From NCBI GenBank assembly GCA_964561115.1, contig CAZLOE010000003.1:1-64000 (forward strand): 64,000 nucleotides of DNA. Reading direction: 5' to 3'. This stretch comes from CAZBSE01 sp964561115. GTDB taxonomy: Bacteria; Actinomycetota; Humimicrobiia; Humimicrobiales; Humimicrobiaceae. This document shows positions 28,853 to 38,267 of the stretch, piece after piece; position 1 is the first letter of the stretch, and each line of letters begins with the position of its first letter. The notes under the pieces were generated by a model. The model was given only the letters and a program-made list of their open reading frames with translations, was not told where the DNA came from and made no database searches. Made by a program: the position numbers and the translations under genes.

Positions 28853-28977
28853 ATTGTTTTATTATTATAAAGAACACAAAAGAAAATTTAAAAAGATAGA
28901 TAATCTGATATTACAGAAGCTTGAACACCATATATTATCCATACTCTATTCAGTTAAGTCAGGATTCCGGAGGGTCA

Positions 28978-29232
28978 TTACGCAGAAATAATATTTATTA
29001 CTTTACCTTTTTTACTTCTCTTTACAAATTCAACTACGCCATCAGCCCTGGCAAAAAGAGTATGGTCTCTTCCCATACCGACATTAAGACCCGGCTTATA
29101 TTTAGTCCCCCTCTGCCTTACAAGAATATTTCCGGCATTGACCACCTGGCCTCCGGATTTTTTTATACCTAAAAATTTCGGATTACTGTCTCTTCCATTT
29201 CTGCTGCTTCCAACACCCTTTTTACTTGACAT
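28978..29232 (-). CDS. rpmA: Large ribosomal subunit protein bL27
   Basis: 84 aa protein near the peptidyl-transferase centre. Hallmarks: SSRNGRDSNPKFLGIKKSGG, AGNILVRQRGTKY and GRDHTLFARADGVVEF. The N-terminal residues are a normal short tail, without the cleavable extension of Staphylococcus and other Firmicutes. AGGAG lies 6 nt before ATG, 12 nt after the rplU stop. Confidence 0.98.
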   Translation of the reverse strand: MSSKKGVGSSRNGRDSNPKFLGIKKSGGQVVNAGNILVRQRGTKYKPGLNVGMGRDHTLFARADGVVEFVKRSKKGKVINIISA

Positions 29233-29244
29233 AAGTTTCTCCTA

Positions 29245-29565
29245 TTATTTTTTCTTCATATTTATTTTATCCATATGCAGTATAGTAAGTAACTGCCTGT
29301 GCCCTACCTTTCTCCTGTACCTTTTTTTGGGCTTATATTTAAAAGCAATTACTTTATCTCCCTTAATCTGTTTCATTATAGTAGCTTTGACTTCAGCTTT
29401 TGAAAGTATAGGTTTACCGATCTCTATTTTATTACCATCACTTATAAGATTGACATCTTTAAGGGTGATCTTATCTCCTTCTTTTCCTTCAATTCTTTCT
29501 ACTACTATATTTTTATTTTCTTCTACCTTATATTGTTTTCCGCCGCTTGTGATTATCGCGTAAAT
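29245..29565 (-). CDS. rplU: Large ribosomal subunit protein bL21, apparent AUU start codon
   Basis: 106 aa. The reading frame gives the family start YAIITSGGKQYKV, then VNLISDGNKIEIGKP and the conserved C-terminus KYKPKKRYRRKVGHRQ. No ATG, GTG or TTG lies between the upstream in-frame TAA and the TAC codon of Tyr2. The codon where Met should stand is ATT (29563-29565), exactly 6 nt after a perfect GGAGG (29572-29576). The next in-frame ATG would remove over half of the protein. So AUU is the likely initiator, unless a base is wrong in the sequence. rplU-rpmA form a unit with their own strong promoter behind rng. Confidence 0.93.
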   Translation of the reverse strand: MYAIITSGGKQYKVEENKNIVVERIEGKEGDKITLKDVNLISDGNKIEIGKPILSKAEVKATIMKQIKGDKVIAFKYKPKKRYRRKVGHRQLLTILHMDKINMKKK

Positions 29566-29604
29566 TTTAATCCTCCGTCTACTCTCTATAAATTACAGAG
29601 TGAA

Positions 29605-29634
29605 ATATTAACACATACCATATAAATCTGTCAA
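29605..29634 (-). promoter_or_regulatory. Strong candidate promoter for rplU-rpmA
   Basis: Minus strand TTGACA (29629-29634, perfect), 18-nt spacer, TAATAT (29605-29610). Transcription would start near 29598. The short leader can form a small hairpin (CTCTGTA...TATAGAG, about 29584-29600) before GGAGG, a possible site for autoregulation by bL21, which is inference. Confidence 0.65.
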
Positions 29635-29664
29635 TTTCAAAGATTTGCTGTTCCCCAAGCCGTC

Positions 29665-31338
29665 CTAATCGCGTATCTCAGCTACTGCGCTGGTCCTGGA
29701 AATAGACTTGACTTCAACTTTTATTCTCTTACCTAAGTATTTTGCCCCTTCAATAATCTGGATGACAAACCCATTGACTCTGGAAATGGCATCATTTTTA
29801 TTGTAGAGGTAAGGCTCTTCTACTAATAAATCCAGCAAATCACCGACTTTAAACGGCTTGGCAGCATCTTTGATCTCAGCGATCGAACCTTCGGCAACTA
29901 CTATAAAAGAATTAAGCGGCAGTTTTGGATCACCCTGAATATCTATATATTTTTTAGTTATATTCTCAAGATGTTTTAAGTTCTTCCCCTTAGTTCCTAT
30001 CACAAGTGATGCAATTGCGGTGTTTAATTTTACCAAAAAACCTTTGGAATCACTTTCCCTGGCAAGCTTTCTTATTTTCCTCTCAGTTTCAAGAGTTATG
30101 GTGTCCTCAGATTTTATATATCCCGAACCTTCACAATAGGGACAGATTTTACACATAGTGTCCAGAATCCCGTCAGATACATTTTTTCTGGTCATTTCCA
30201 AAAGCCCGAATTTTGAGAATTGCGATACTTCAGTTTTAGTCCTATCGCTTTCAAGACAATTAAGAAACCTGTTAAAAACTTTATTCCTGTCCTTTTCACT
30301 CACCATATCAATGAAATCAATCACTATTATTCCCCCAATATCTCTAAGTTTCAACTGGCTTATAATAGTCTCAGCTGCCTCAAGATTTGTTCTCAATATA
30401 GTCTGGGCCGAGCTTTTACTTGAAGTATATTTACCAGTATTGACGTCGATTGATGTCATTGCTTCTCCATGATCTATCACTATGAATCCTCCTGATTTCA
30501 GCCATACTTTTCTCTCCAGAGCATTTTCTATGACCTCACTGACATGAAAAGCTTCAAAAAGATCTTCCTTGCCATGGTATAACATTATATTGCTGAATTT
30601 AGATCCTATAGACTTAAGATATTTGATTATCTCCCTTTTGATCACTTTTTTATCTACATATATACTGCTGAATTCTTCCGAAAAAACATCCCTCATTATT
30701 TTTATGATAAGAGAATACTCGCTGGAAATTAATTTAGGTTTGGTCAGACCAGAAGCTCTTCTCTTGGTATGATCCCACTTCTTTCTAAGCTGCTTCAGGT
30801 CTTTTTTCAATACTGATATATCTGCTTTCCTTGCCGCAGTCCTTACAATCAGGCCACTGTCTTTATTATTTAATCCTTCTGCGATTTTTCTCAAGTCACC
30901 TCGCTCTTTATCACCAAGTCTTCTAGAAATACCTATTCCAGTATTAAACGGTGCCAGAACCAGATATCTGCCTGGTATGGATATGAAAGTAGTAAGCCGC
31001 GCTCCTTTTGTTTTCATGGGATCTTTTGTCACCTGTACCATTACCATCTGGTTAGGCTTCAGTACATACTGTATCTTTTTGGGGATCTCTTCACCTTCAT
31101 CGATATCTATATCAAGACCGACTTCATTGACATACAGAAATGCATTTTTATCTTCTCCAATATCCACAAAAGCTGCATTCAGACTGGGTAGGACATTTTT
31201 AACCTTCCCCATATAGATATTTCCCACCAAAGATTTTTTGCTCTTTCGTTCAAAAAAGAGCTGAGTCACCTGTTTTGATTCAAGAATAGCGACTCTGGTC
31301 TCGTTTTTATCCAGACTGATTAACATTTCTTTATACAA
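29665..31338 (-). CDS. rng: Ribonuclease G/E family endoribonuclease
   Basis: 557 aa. N-terminal S1-like domain (about 35-125, GNIYMGKVKNVLPSLNAAF, DIGEDKNAFLYV), the catalytic DNase I-like core with GGIIVIDFIDM and SIDVNTGKYT, and the zinc-link CxxC in CKICPYCEGSGY. It processes 5S/16S rRNA and mRNA. No long C-terminal degradosome scaffold. The rng-rplU-rpmA-obgE order is typical of Actinobacteria. Confidence 0.96.
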   Translation of the reverse strand: MYKEMLISLDKNETRVAILESKQVTQLFFERKSKKSLVGNIYMGKVKNVLPSLNAAFVDIGEDKNAFLYVNEVGLDIDIDEGEEIPKKIQYVLKPNQMVMVQVTKDPMKTKGARLTTFISIPGRYLVLAPFNTGIGISRRLGDKERGDLRKIAEGLNNKDSGLIVRTAARKADISVLKKDLKQLRKKWDHTKRRASGLTKPKLISSEYSLIIKIMRDVFSEEFSSIYVDKKVIKREIIKYLKSIGSKFSNIMLYHGKEDLFEAFHVSEVIENALERKVWLKSGGFIVIDHGEAMTSIDVNTGKYTSSKSSAQTILRTNLEAAETIISQLKLRDIGGIIVIDFIDMVSEKDRNKVFNRFLNCLESDRTKTEVSQFSKFGLLEMTRKNVSDGILDTMCKICPYCEGSGYIKSEDTITLETERKIRKLARESDSKGFLVKLNTAIASLVIGTKGKNLKHLENITKKYIDIQGDPKLPLNSFIVVAEGSIAEIKDAAKPFKVGDLLDLLVEEPYLYNKNDAISRVNGFVIQIIEGAKYLGKRIKVEVKSISRTSAVAEIRD

Positions 31339-31365
31339 TTTTGATCATTCTCCTTTGCCGGTTAC

Positions 31366-32070
31366 TTAGACTACATCCATAGGTGTTTTGAGCATATTTT
31401 CTCTCAATACAAATAATTCTTCTTTTTTTACCTCCCTGACACCAATCCTATAATCCTTTAACCAGCTTGTAAAATATTTATAAAAATCATTAAATTTAAA
31501 AAATTCATTATTATCTTCTTTAAAAATTTTAGCATATCCAAATAGTTTTAGAAAAAAAATATGAGATCCCGTTCTGCCCTGTTCTATTCCCAGATCATAT
31601 ATTGCCCGGGAGAAATCAGATTTCTTTAGATCATTTTCCATGGTCTTATAAAATTCTTCCAAAATTCCTCTGTCAGAATAACAGGATTCAAGCCCGAAAA
31701 TATAAAGACTTACTGCAACGTCATTCATAAGATTGGCTGTTTCTATAGCTGTCTTCCTGGCTTTAATTACCTGCATCTGCGACTTAAGCTGTAAATTGAC
31801 CTTTTTCTTAAACCCCTGACCGCTGATATTTTCATTGATCAGTACATCCGAGTACTCAGCCAGGCTTTCTATCCCCAATGGAGTCGGAGGGCTAAAAACT
31901 ATCCTTGGTTTCGGGTTATAGCCCAGGCTGTACTCAATCTTCAGCTCTGCCCTTCTCAAAGCCCGCATTATTATTCTGGTAATATCCAGATGGGATAAAT
32001 ATTTAAACTCATCCTTTTTATAAAATTTAAATCTTATCTTGGTCCTGCAGGCATTTCTTTGATTTATCAT
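31366..32070 (-). CDS. DUF2344 / radical-SAM-linked protein (TIGR03936 type)
   Basis: 234 aa. Starts with RTKIRFKFYKKDEFKYLSHLDI, then RRAELKIEYSLGYNPKPRIVFSPPTPLGIESLAEY, the hallmark of TIGR03936/DUF2344. Its job is unknown; it accompanies, or is fused to, a B12-binding radical-SAM protein. Here it is a separate gene whose start overlaps the radical-SAM gene by 44 nt. A tRNA- or ribosome-modification role is suggested by its constant place next to rng/rplU, which is inference. Confidence 0.92.
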   Translation of the reverse strand: MINQRNACRTKIRFKFYKKDEFKYLSHLDITRIIMRALRRAELKIEYSLGYNPKPRIVFSPPTPLGIESLAEYSDVLINENISGQGFKKKVNLQLKSQMQVIKARKTAIETANLMNDVAVSLYIFGLESCYSDRGILEEFYKTMENDLKKSDFSRAIYDLGIEQGRTGSHIFFLKLFGYAKIFKEDNNEFFKFNDFYKYFTSWLKDYRIGVREVKKEELFVLRENMLKTPMDVV

Positions 32071-33832
32071 ATTCTTTCAGTAAAAATTTTTTACTTACCC
32101 CTATATCTATCATATCCCAGGGTAATATTTCACTGCTTGAAAATCCTCTGGTAGTAAAAAACTCAATATCCAGTCCGGCTTTCCTGAATTCCTCTTCCCA
32201 GATATGCAGTTTGAAATGATCTGTCCAACTATCAAATTTAGATCCACTCTTCCAGGCACCTTCTATGACTTCTCCGACTCTGTCATTGCCCCTGGACAGG
32301 GCACATTCTATCATACTTTTTCCGGGTTCGGTCCAACTCATATTTACATACCGCCTGGGGATATTTTTTAAAATGTAATCAAATTTATCTTTCAATTTTC
32401 CCATACTGTCCTGCTTTACCCACTGAAAGGGCGTAAAGGGTTTAGGGCAAAAAGCATTTATACTAACGTTGATCTTCAATCTTGACAGTTTATTTCCGGC
32501 AATCTGATTTCTTGCTACCCTGATTATCTTTTTTAGCAGCGAGATTATCTGGGTAATATCTTCATCTGTTTCAAACGGTAATCCGATCATAAAGTAAAGC
32601 TTTATCCTTTCCCAGCCTTTACTAAAAGCCATTCTTATACAGTCAAGTATTTCATCTTCATTTAAGTTTTTATTTATTATATCCCTCATCCTCTGACTCC
32701 CGGCTTCCGGAGCAAAAGTCAAACCTGTTTTTCTACCACTCCTGATAAGCTCTATTAGTTTAGGGCTAAGACTGTCTAACCTTATAGAAGGCAGTGAAAA
32801 CGATATCCTCTTTGATTTTAAAGAAGAAGCAATTTTTTCCAGCAAATATTCAATATCCCTGTAATCCGATGAAGATAATGATAAAAATGAGATCTCATCA
32901 TAACCGGTACTCTTGATACCGGCAGCTGCCTGCCTGACCAGAGATTTTGCTTCTCTATTTCTCACCGGTCTGTAAATCATACCTGCCTGACAGAACCTGC
33001 AGCCCCTGCCGCAGCCCCTCATGATCTCTACTGCAAATCTATCGTGGACTGTCTTAATATTGGGTATTACAGGATCCCGGACTATGCAGTAATTGTTCAA
33101 ATCCTTTACAGACGCTTTTTTGACCTTTTTTGCCGGCTCAACACTTTTAATCCTGCCATCCTTATAATAATGGAACCGGTAAAATTTTGGGACATATATT
33201 CCATCCAATCTGCTAATCTCTTTTAAGAACCATCCTTTATTTCTATTTTTATCTTTGCATACTTTTACCCTTTCCAGTATAGATATGATCACTTCTTCAC
33301 CATCTCCGATAACCACGAAATCCATGAATTTTGAAAGTGGCTGGGGATTTACAGCTGCAGGACCTCCGGCACAAATAAGGGGAAAGTCTTCTTTTCTTTC
33401 TTCTGATTTTATATTTATTCCGCCAAGATCAAGGATATTTAATATATTAGAATAAAGAAGCTCATGCTGGACAGTAAAACCGATAAGGTCAAAACAGTCT
33501 AAAAATATCCTGTTTTCCAATGAAAATAGTTTTACATTACTTTCCCTGAGTTTCTTTTCGAAATCGATCCAGGGAGAAAAAACCCTTTCTGCCGTGTAAT
33601 CTTTATTTTTATTTACTATGTCATATAATATCTGGACTCCCAGATTTGACATACCCACTTCATATATATCAGGAAACACAAGAGCAACAAATACCAGATC
33701 ATAAAAATCGCTTATCTGATTGAACTTCTTACTTTTAGTACCTACTTCACTGTTGACATACCTGCCGGGCTTTTCAATTCCTTTCAGAATGTTTTCCAGC
33801 AGGCTAAAATCCAATCTCTTAATTTCTTTCAT
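32027..33832 (-). CDS. B12-binding-domain radical SAM protein (TIGR03960 type)
   Basis: 601 aa. A cobalamin-binding-like N-terminal region (about 40-180: YDLVFVALVFPDIYEVGMSN, GFTVQHELLYSNILNI, PLICAGGPAAVNP) precedes the radical-SAM barrel with C274-x3-C278-x2-C281 (GCGRGCRFCQAG). SPSIRLDSLSPKL and the LTFAPEAGSQRMRDIINKN stretch are typical. Function not known. It forms a translationally coupled pair with the DUF2344 gene and follows rodA by 26 nt. Confidence 0.93.
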   Translation of the reverse strand: MKEIKRLDFSLLENILKGIEKPGRYVNSEVGTKSKKFNQISDFYDLVFVALVFPDIYEVGMSNLGVQILYDIVNKNKDYTAERVFSPWIDFEKKLRESNVKLFSLENRIFLDCFDLIGFTVQHELLYSNILNILDLGGINIKSEERKEDFPLICAGGPAAVNPQPLSKFMDFVVIGDGEEVIISILERVKVCKDKNRNKGWFLKEISRLDGIYVPKFYRFHYYKDGRIKSVEPAKKVKKASVKDLNNYCIVRDPVIPNIKTVHDRFAVEIMRGCGRGCRFCQAGMIYRPVRNREAKSLVRQAAAGIKSTGYDEISFLSLSSSDYRDIEYLLEKIASSLKSKRISFSLPSIRLDSLSPKLIELIRSGRKTGLTFAPEAGSQRMRDIINKNLNEDEILDCIRMAFSKGWERIKLYFMIGLPFETDEDITQIISLLKKIIRVARNQIAGNKLSRLKINVSINAFCPKPFTPFQWVKQDSMGKLKDKFDYILKNIPRRYVNMSWTEPGKSMIECALSRGNDRVGEVIEGAWKSGSKFDSWTDHFKLHIWEEEFRKAGLDIEFFTTRGFSSSEILPWDMIDIGVSKKFLLKEYDKSKKCLQDQDKI

Positions 33833-33858
33833 ATTTAATTATCCTAAAGATTTATAGA

Positions 33859-35055
33859 TTATTTGAACTCTTGAAAAGCTACTTCATGGTCTTTTCTTAC
33901 TTCTCTCCATAGGTAAATATTTTCTACCAGGCCAATGCCCAGCAGCAGACTTATAAGGCTGGAACCTCCGGAACTTAAAAAAGGCAGAGGAATTCCAATG
34001 ACTGGCATTATACCTATAGTCATACCTATATTTATAATCACCTGTGATAAAATTATAAGACCAACACCTGCACCCAGAAGCCTTGCAAAGCTGTCTGAAG
34101 AATTAAGGGCTATATGAAAACATCTCCATATAATAACGCCGAGGACTAATATCACCACCAGCGCTCCAATAAAACCCAGTTCTTCTCCAACGACAGAAAA
34201 TATGAAATCAGTGTGGTGCTCAGGGACATAATTTAAATTTGTCTGTTTTCCTAAAAAGAGGCCTTTTCCTAAAATACCCCCGGAACCAATTGCCAGTTTG
34301 GACTGAAATAAATTATAGCCGGCACCTTCACTTGTAGCCTCAGGATTTAAAACTACTAAAATCCTGTCCAGCTGATACTGCTTTATTAATCCGTCTTTAA
34401 GGGCCAGGAAAAATCCTCCCATGGTCAATCCGGCTATTGCCAGTAAGTACAGGAAATTAGCTCCGGATAAAAATAACAGTCCTATGTACACAATAAAATA
34501 AATAAGTGCAGTGCCATAATCAGGTTCAAGTAAAACTAGTGCTATAAACACCAAAGTCACCGCAAATGAAATGACGACTTTCTTAAATGTGACCCCGTAT
34601 ACTTTCTCACCTTTCCACTTTGACATAACTGCAGCCAGAGACACCACCATAAAGATTTTAGAGAACTCTGAAGGCTGGGCAGTAAAGAACTTTAGATCTA
34701 TCCAGCTTTTTGACCCGTACACCTCATAACCAAAGATAAGAACAGCTACCAGTAAAAGAACACCTATAATAAAAGCAAGCCACCAGAATTTCCTGATTTT
34801 TCTGTAATTTATGAACTGCAGTGCGATAAACAGTATCATACCGATTGCAAGTCCTATTAGCTGTTTCTTTAAATAATTCTGCGGGTCAGTCACCCCTCCC
34901 GGGAGGGTTTCTCTGGTGGCACTGTATACAATCAAAACCCCGAACGAAGATATAGCAATAACTAAGAAGAATAATACAAAGTCAAATCTTATCCTTCTTT
35001 TATTATCACTGAGGTTTCCAAAATCACTAAAGCTCTTTTTTCTTCTTTTTATCAT
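33859..35055 (-). CDS. rodA: Peptidoglycan glycosyltransferase RodA (SEDS family)
   Basis: 398 aa, about ten membrane segments. Polymerises lipid II during side-wall growth together with PBP2. Family features: VYSATRETLPGGVTDPQNYLKKQ, YGSKSWIDLKFFTAQPSEFSK, LLEPDYGTALIY and the C-terminal GIPLPFLSSGGSSLISLLLG. It follows mrdA by 13 nt. Closer to RodA than FtsW by its partner genes. Confidence 0.96.
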   Translation of the reverse strand: MIKRRKKSFSDFGNLSDNKRRIRFDFVLFFLVIAISSFGVLIVYSATRETLPGGVTDPQNYLKKQLIGLAIGMILFIALQFINYRKIRKFWWLAFIIGVLLLVAVLIFGYEVYGSKSWIDLKFFTAQPSEFSKIFMVVSLAAVMSKWKGEKVYGVTFKKVVISFAVTLVFIALVLLEPDYGTALIYFIVYIGLLFLSGANFLYLLAIAGLTMGGFFLALKDGLIKQYQLDRILVVLNPEATSEGAGYNLFQSKLAIGSGGILGKGLFLGKQTNLNYVPEHHTDFIFSVVGEELGFIGALVVILVLGVIIWRCFHIALNSSDSFARLLGAGVGLIILSQVIINIGMTIGIMPVIGIPLPFLSSGGSSLISLLLGIGLVENIYLWREVRKDHEVAFQEFK

Positions 35056-35068
35056 TTATAATCACTAT

Positions 35069-36940
35069 TTATTCAATATTAAATAGATATCGGTATATTT
35101 CTTCTGCAATCGGGGCAACGTTGCTTCCGCCGGAACCTGCTTCTTCAAGCATTGCTACTATTACATATTCAGTATTCCCTACGGGAGCATAACTCGCAAA
35201 CCAGGCGTAATCCTGTCTACCGTAAAACTCAGCAGTACCGGTCTTCCCTGCCATCGGTATTTCATTTAGAGGGAAACCGGTAAAAGCACCGGCAGCGGTA
35301 CCTCCGGTACCGACTACCTGAACTAACCCATCTTCTATGATTTCAAGGAAATGCTCATTAAGTTTTAAATCCTGGTTTTCAACTGTAGAATTCTCTAAAA
35401 ATAAATCGCCGTAACTATCTCTTATTTCTTTAACCAGATGAGGTGTAAATTTTACACCGCGGTTGGCAATTATTAAAAAAGCCTGTGCCATTTGAAGCGG
35501 TGTTGCCAGCAGGTCCCCCTGCCCTATAGCCATATTTACAGTATCACCGGGAAACCAGACAGAGTATTCCGGCCGGGACTTAAAATAATCCTCTTTCCAT
35601 TCTTTATCTGAGACCAGCCCTTGATCTTCATAAGGAAGGTCCACACCAGTTTTTTCACCAAAACCAAAAGTCCCTAAATACTGCTGAAGAAGTTCCTGGC
35701 TATTATCATATTTTTTAAAAAGTCCATAGCCCACCTGATAGAAAAATATGTCACAGGAGTTTTTAAAAGCTCCTCTTACATCAAGACTTCCATGAACCGA
35801 CCAGCAGCTTTTTGGAGAATCTTCCCCCAGCCCAAGCCACACTCCCGAACAATTTAATTTTGTCCCTTCACTGATCACACCCTCATTTAGCCCTGCGTAA
35901 CCTGTGACTATCTTTATTACCGAACCAGGTGGAAAAGCATTGACCGCCCTGTTATTCAAGGGGTAGTAGTTTTGTGGGTCATTTAGATAATCCCAATCAG
36001 CATATGATATACCCCCTATGAATAATTCAGGTTTAAAAGTAGGGTAGCTGGCCATAGCCAGTATCTGACCATTGGCGGGATCAAGTACCACTACCGCCCC
36101 GCCCGGGACTTTATAATACTGGTCCGTATTCCTGTCTTTCTTTAACCTTGCCGCTAAAATAGACTGGTAAAGAATCTCCTCAACAGCTCTCTGCAGGTCA
36201 ATATCAATTGTCAGGTATAAATCATTCCCACAAATCGGATCAGTCTCTTCCAGAACGCTTACCGGTCTCTCTAAGGGGTCGACTTCATATATTTTCTTAC
36301 CCTTCTTCCCCCTGAGCATGCTCTCATAAGTTTCTTCCAGCCCGCTAAGTCCTATCTGATCTCCTCCTTCATAATCATCCCCATATTCCTTTGACTTAAG
36401 CCTCTCCTCATCAATCTCTCCGGTATATCCCAACAGGTGTGATGCCAGAAAATCGTAATTATACTTTCTCAAATATACATCGATTACTTCAACCCCGGGC
36501 AGGCTGCTGCTGTTCTCTTTAAGATATATCAGGTCAGCTGTATCGATATCTATCTTTAAAATAACTCTATCAATATACGACAGGTTGCTTTGGTTTATTT
36601 TTTCCTTTATATCTTCCACAGACATATCCAGACAGCTGCTTAAGGTATCTATGACCTCTTCATTTTTAGAGACAATATTGGGTTCTACGGCCACTGCACT
36701 GACTGGAACACTCTCTACTAATAATTTACCGTTCCGGTCATAAATATTTCCCCGCGGAGCTGCAATTGTTTTCTCTCTGACAATACTCTCAGAAGCCAGT
36801 TCAGCATATAATTCTCCGCCCATTACCTGCATAAAGAAAAGCCTTAATATGAGCACTATTAAAACCATTACCAGTAAATAAATTATTATTCTAAATCTTA
36901 TCCTTATATTTGAACTCAAGTTCTGCACCCTCTCTTGCAC
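35069..36940 (-). CDS. mrdA: Penicillin-binding protein 2 (elongasome transpeptidase)
   Basis: 623 aa class B PBP. One membrane helix (about 15-37), the pedestal (RGNIYDRNGKLLVES), and a transpeptidase domain with the active serine in FPPGSVIKIVTG (SxxK), the SCD-like SGVWLGLG... region and KTGTAEFYG. Works with RodA, MreC and MreD. It overlaps mreD by 50 nt if GTG 36940 is used; TTG at 36919, 8 nt after GAGAGGG, is an equally good start and would shorten the protein by seven residues. Confidence 0.96.
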   Translation of the reverse strand: MQERVQNLSSNIRIRFRIIIYLLVMVLIVLILRLFFMQVMGGELYAELASESIVREKTIAAPRGNIYDRNGKLLVESVPVSAVAVEPNIVSKNEEVIDTLSSCLDMSVEDIKEKINQSNLSYIDRVILKIDIDTADLIYLKENSSSLPGVEVIDVYLRKYNYDFLASHLLGYTGEIDEERLKSKEYGDDYEGGDQIGLSGLEETYESMLRGKKGKKIYEVDPLERPVSVLEETDPICGNDLYLTIDIDLQRAVEEILYQSILAARLKKDRNTDQYYKVPGGAVVVLDPANGQILAMASYPTFKPELFIGGISYADWDYLNDPQNYYPLNNRAVNAFPPGSVIKIVTGYAGLNEGVISEGTKLNCSGVWLGLGEDSPKSCWSVHGSLDVRGAFKNSCDIFFYQVGYGLFKKYDNSQELLQQYLGTFGFGEKTGVDLPYEDQGLVSDKEWKEDYFKSRPEYSVWFPGDTVNMAIGQGDLLATPLQMAQAFLIIANRGVKFTPHLVKEIRDSYGDLFLENSTVENQDLKLNEHFLEIIEDGLVQVVGTGGTAAGAFTGFPLNEIPMAGKTGTAEFYGRQDYAWFASYAPVGNTEYVIVAMLEEAGSGGSNVAPIAEEIYRYLFNIE

Positions 36941-37409
36941 CTATTTTTATAACAGGAAAGATAATAAACATCAAAATTATATTACAGACAGGCGCGGTTA
37001 TCATTTCTAATCCTATCCTGAGTAAATTGCTGTTAAAATTAAACAAATAACGTATTAGACTTAAGGCCAAAACGTTTATTTCTGTGACCATAAAAACAAT
37101 AAATAAATAATTTAGAAGCCTGTATCTGAATTCTTCCGTAATAAGTCTGCTCGCAACAAAGGCACTTAAAGAATAGATGAATGCACTTATTCCTACAATA
37201 TCACCTACTGCAAGATCCAGTATCAGCCCTATTACAAATCCATACAACAATCCCCAAAAAAGACCGTCAAACAGAGTGACTGCTATTACCACCACCAAAA
37301 TCAGATCAAAGTTCAGGGAAAATGATTTAAAATACTCGAAAAAGACTATCTGCAGCAGTAGACAGATAATCAATATAAAGAAGTGTAATATTCTATAAAA
37401 AGTCTTCAT
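36891..37409 (-). CDS. mreD: Rod shape-determining protein MreD
   Basis: 172 aa, five to six membrane segments (FFILIICLLLQIVFFEYFK first). MreD is poorly conserved; the call rests on the LILVVVIAVTLFDGLFWGLLYGFVIGLILDL stretch (family pattern with G..xGxxxGLLxDl) and on position between mreC and mrdA. Confidence 0.93.
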   Translation of the reverse strand: MKTFYRILHFFILIICLLLQIVFFEYFKSFSLNFDLILVVVIAVTLFDGLFWGLLYGFVIGLILDLAVGDIVGISAFIYSLSAFVASRLITEEFRYRLLNYLFIVFMVTEINVLALSLIRYLFNFNSNLLRIGLEMITAPVCNIILMFIIFPVIKIGAREGAELEFKYKDKI

Positions 37410-37426
37410 ATCTTATAAACGGTATT

Positions 37427-38236
37427 TTACTCCTTTATCACCAGAACATATTCGATCTTTTTAAAATCTACAAAAGGTTCGATTTCAATTGATTTATAGG
37501 GATCACCTGCATTTTCAGAAACTTTACTTATCCGGCCTATTAAAATCTCTCCGGGAAAATTTCCATATTCCGATGTGATCACTATATCGCCCTTAAATAC
37601 CGGCTCTTCACTTAAAATATAATTAAGGCTGATCTTTCTATCCTGGCTGCCCTGGATAACCCCAAGTTTTCTTGAAGATAAAATCCTTACGCCGATGTTA
37701 GTCTGGGGATCATTTATAAGTCTTACATTGCATGAATCATTACCGGTCATTGCTACCACTCCTACCAGCCCGTCTTCATTGACAACTACCATCCCCTCCA
37801 GTACTCCATCACTATTACCGACATTCAAAATAACTTCTGACTGCCAATTGTTTTCATAGTATCCTATTACTTTTGCAGGTATGGTTAGATGATCTTTTCT
37901 AAGTTCTATACCAAGCAGTTTCCTTAAGGCATCATTCTCTACCTTAAGGTTTACATTTTTACTATATTCACTTCTGAGTTCTGAATTCTCTTCCTGGAGC
38001 TTCAGGTATTTGTCTCTTAGTTTTATATAATCCCCTATTGAATTAAAAAAACGGGTTATAGGATTAAAGAATAAAATAAGCTTTTCCTGGACCGGTTTTA
38101 AAAAATCAACAGTTTTTGCTTTTATACCCTGGACTAATTCAGACTGCCTGTAACTTACGGTAATTATTACCAGACATAAAACAATTATGATGATTAGAAT
38201 AATAAAGTATTTAAATCTTCTATTTAATGCAGCCAT
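37427..38236 (-). CDS. mreC: Cell shape protein MreC
   Basis: 269 aa. Membrane helix at about 9-27, a coiled coil (about 65-105, YLKLQEENSELRSEYSKNV) and a beta-rich domain with NVGNSDGVLEGMVVVNEDGLVG and RLINDPQTNIGVRIL. Scaffolds the elongasome outside the membrane. Sits between mreB (31 nt) and mreD (17 nt). Confidence 0.96.
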   Translation of the reverse strand: MAALNRRFKYFIILIIIIVLCLVIITVSYRQSELVQGIKAKTVDFLKPVQEKLILFFNPITRFFNSIGDYIKLRDKYLKLQEENSELRSEYSKNVNLKVENDALRKLLGIELRKDHLTIPAKVIGYYENNWQSEVILNVGNSDGVLEGMVVVNEDGLVGVVAMTGNDSCNVRLINDPQTNIGVRILSSRKLGVIQGSQDRKISLNYILSEEPVFKGDIVITSEYGNFPGEILIGRISKVSENAGDPYKSIEIEPFVDFKKIEYVLVIKE

Positions 38237-38267
38237 GAGTAAATATATAGGTTGAATGTAAAATCAG

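Noticed and set aside
31366..33832. Frameshift splitting a single fused TIGR03960/TIGR03936 gene
   Set aside because: Both parts have complete ends and their own start codons, and separate adjacent genes are common in other bacteria; the 44-nt overlap looks like ordinary coupling.
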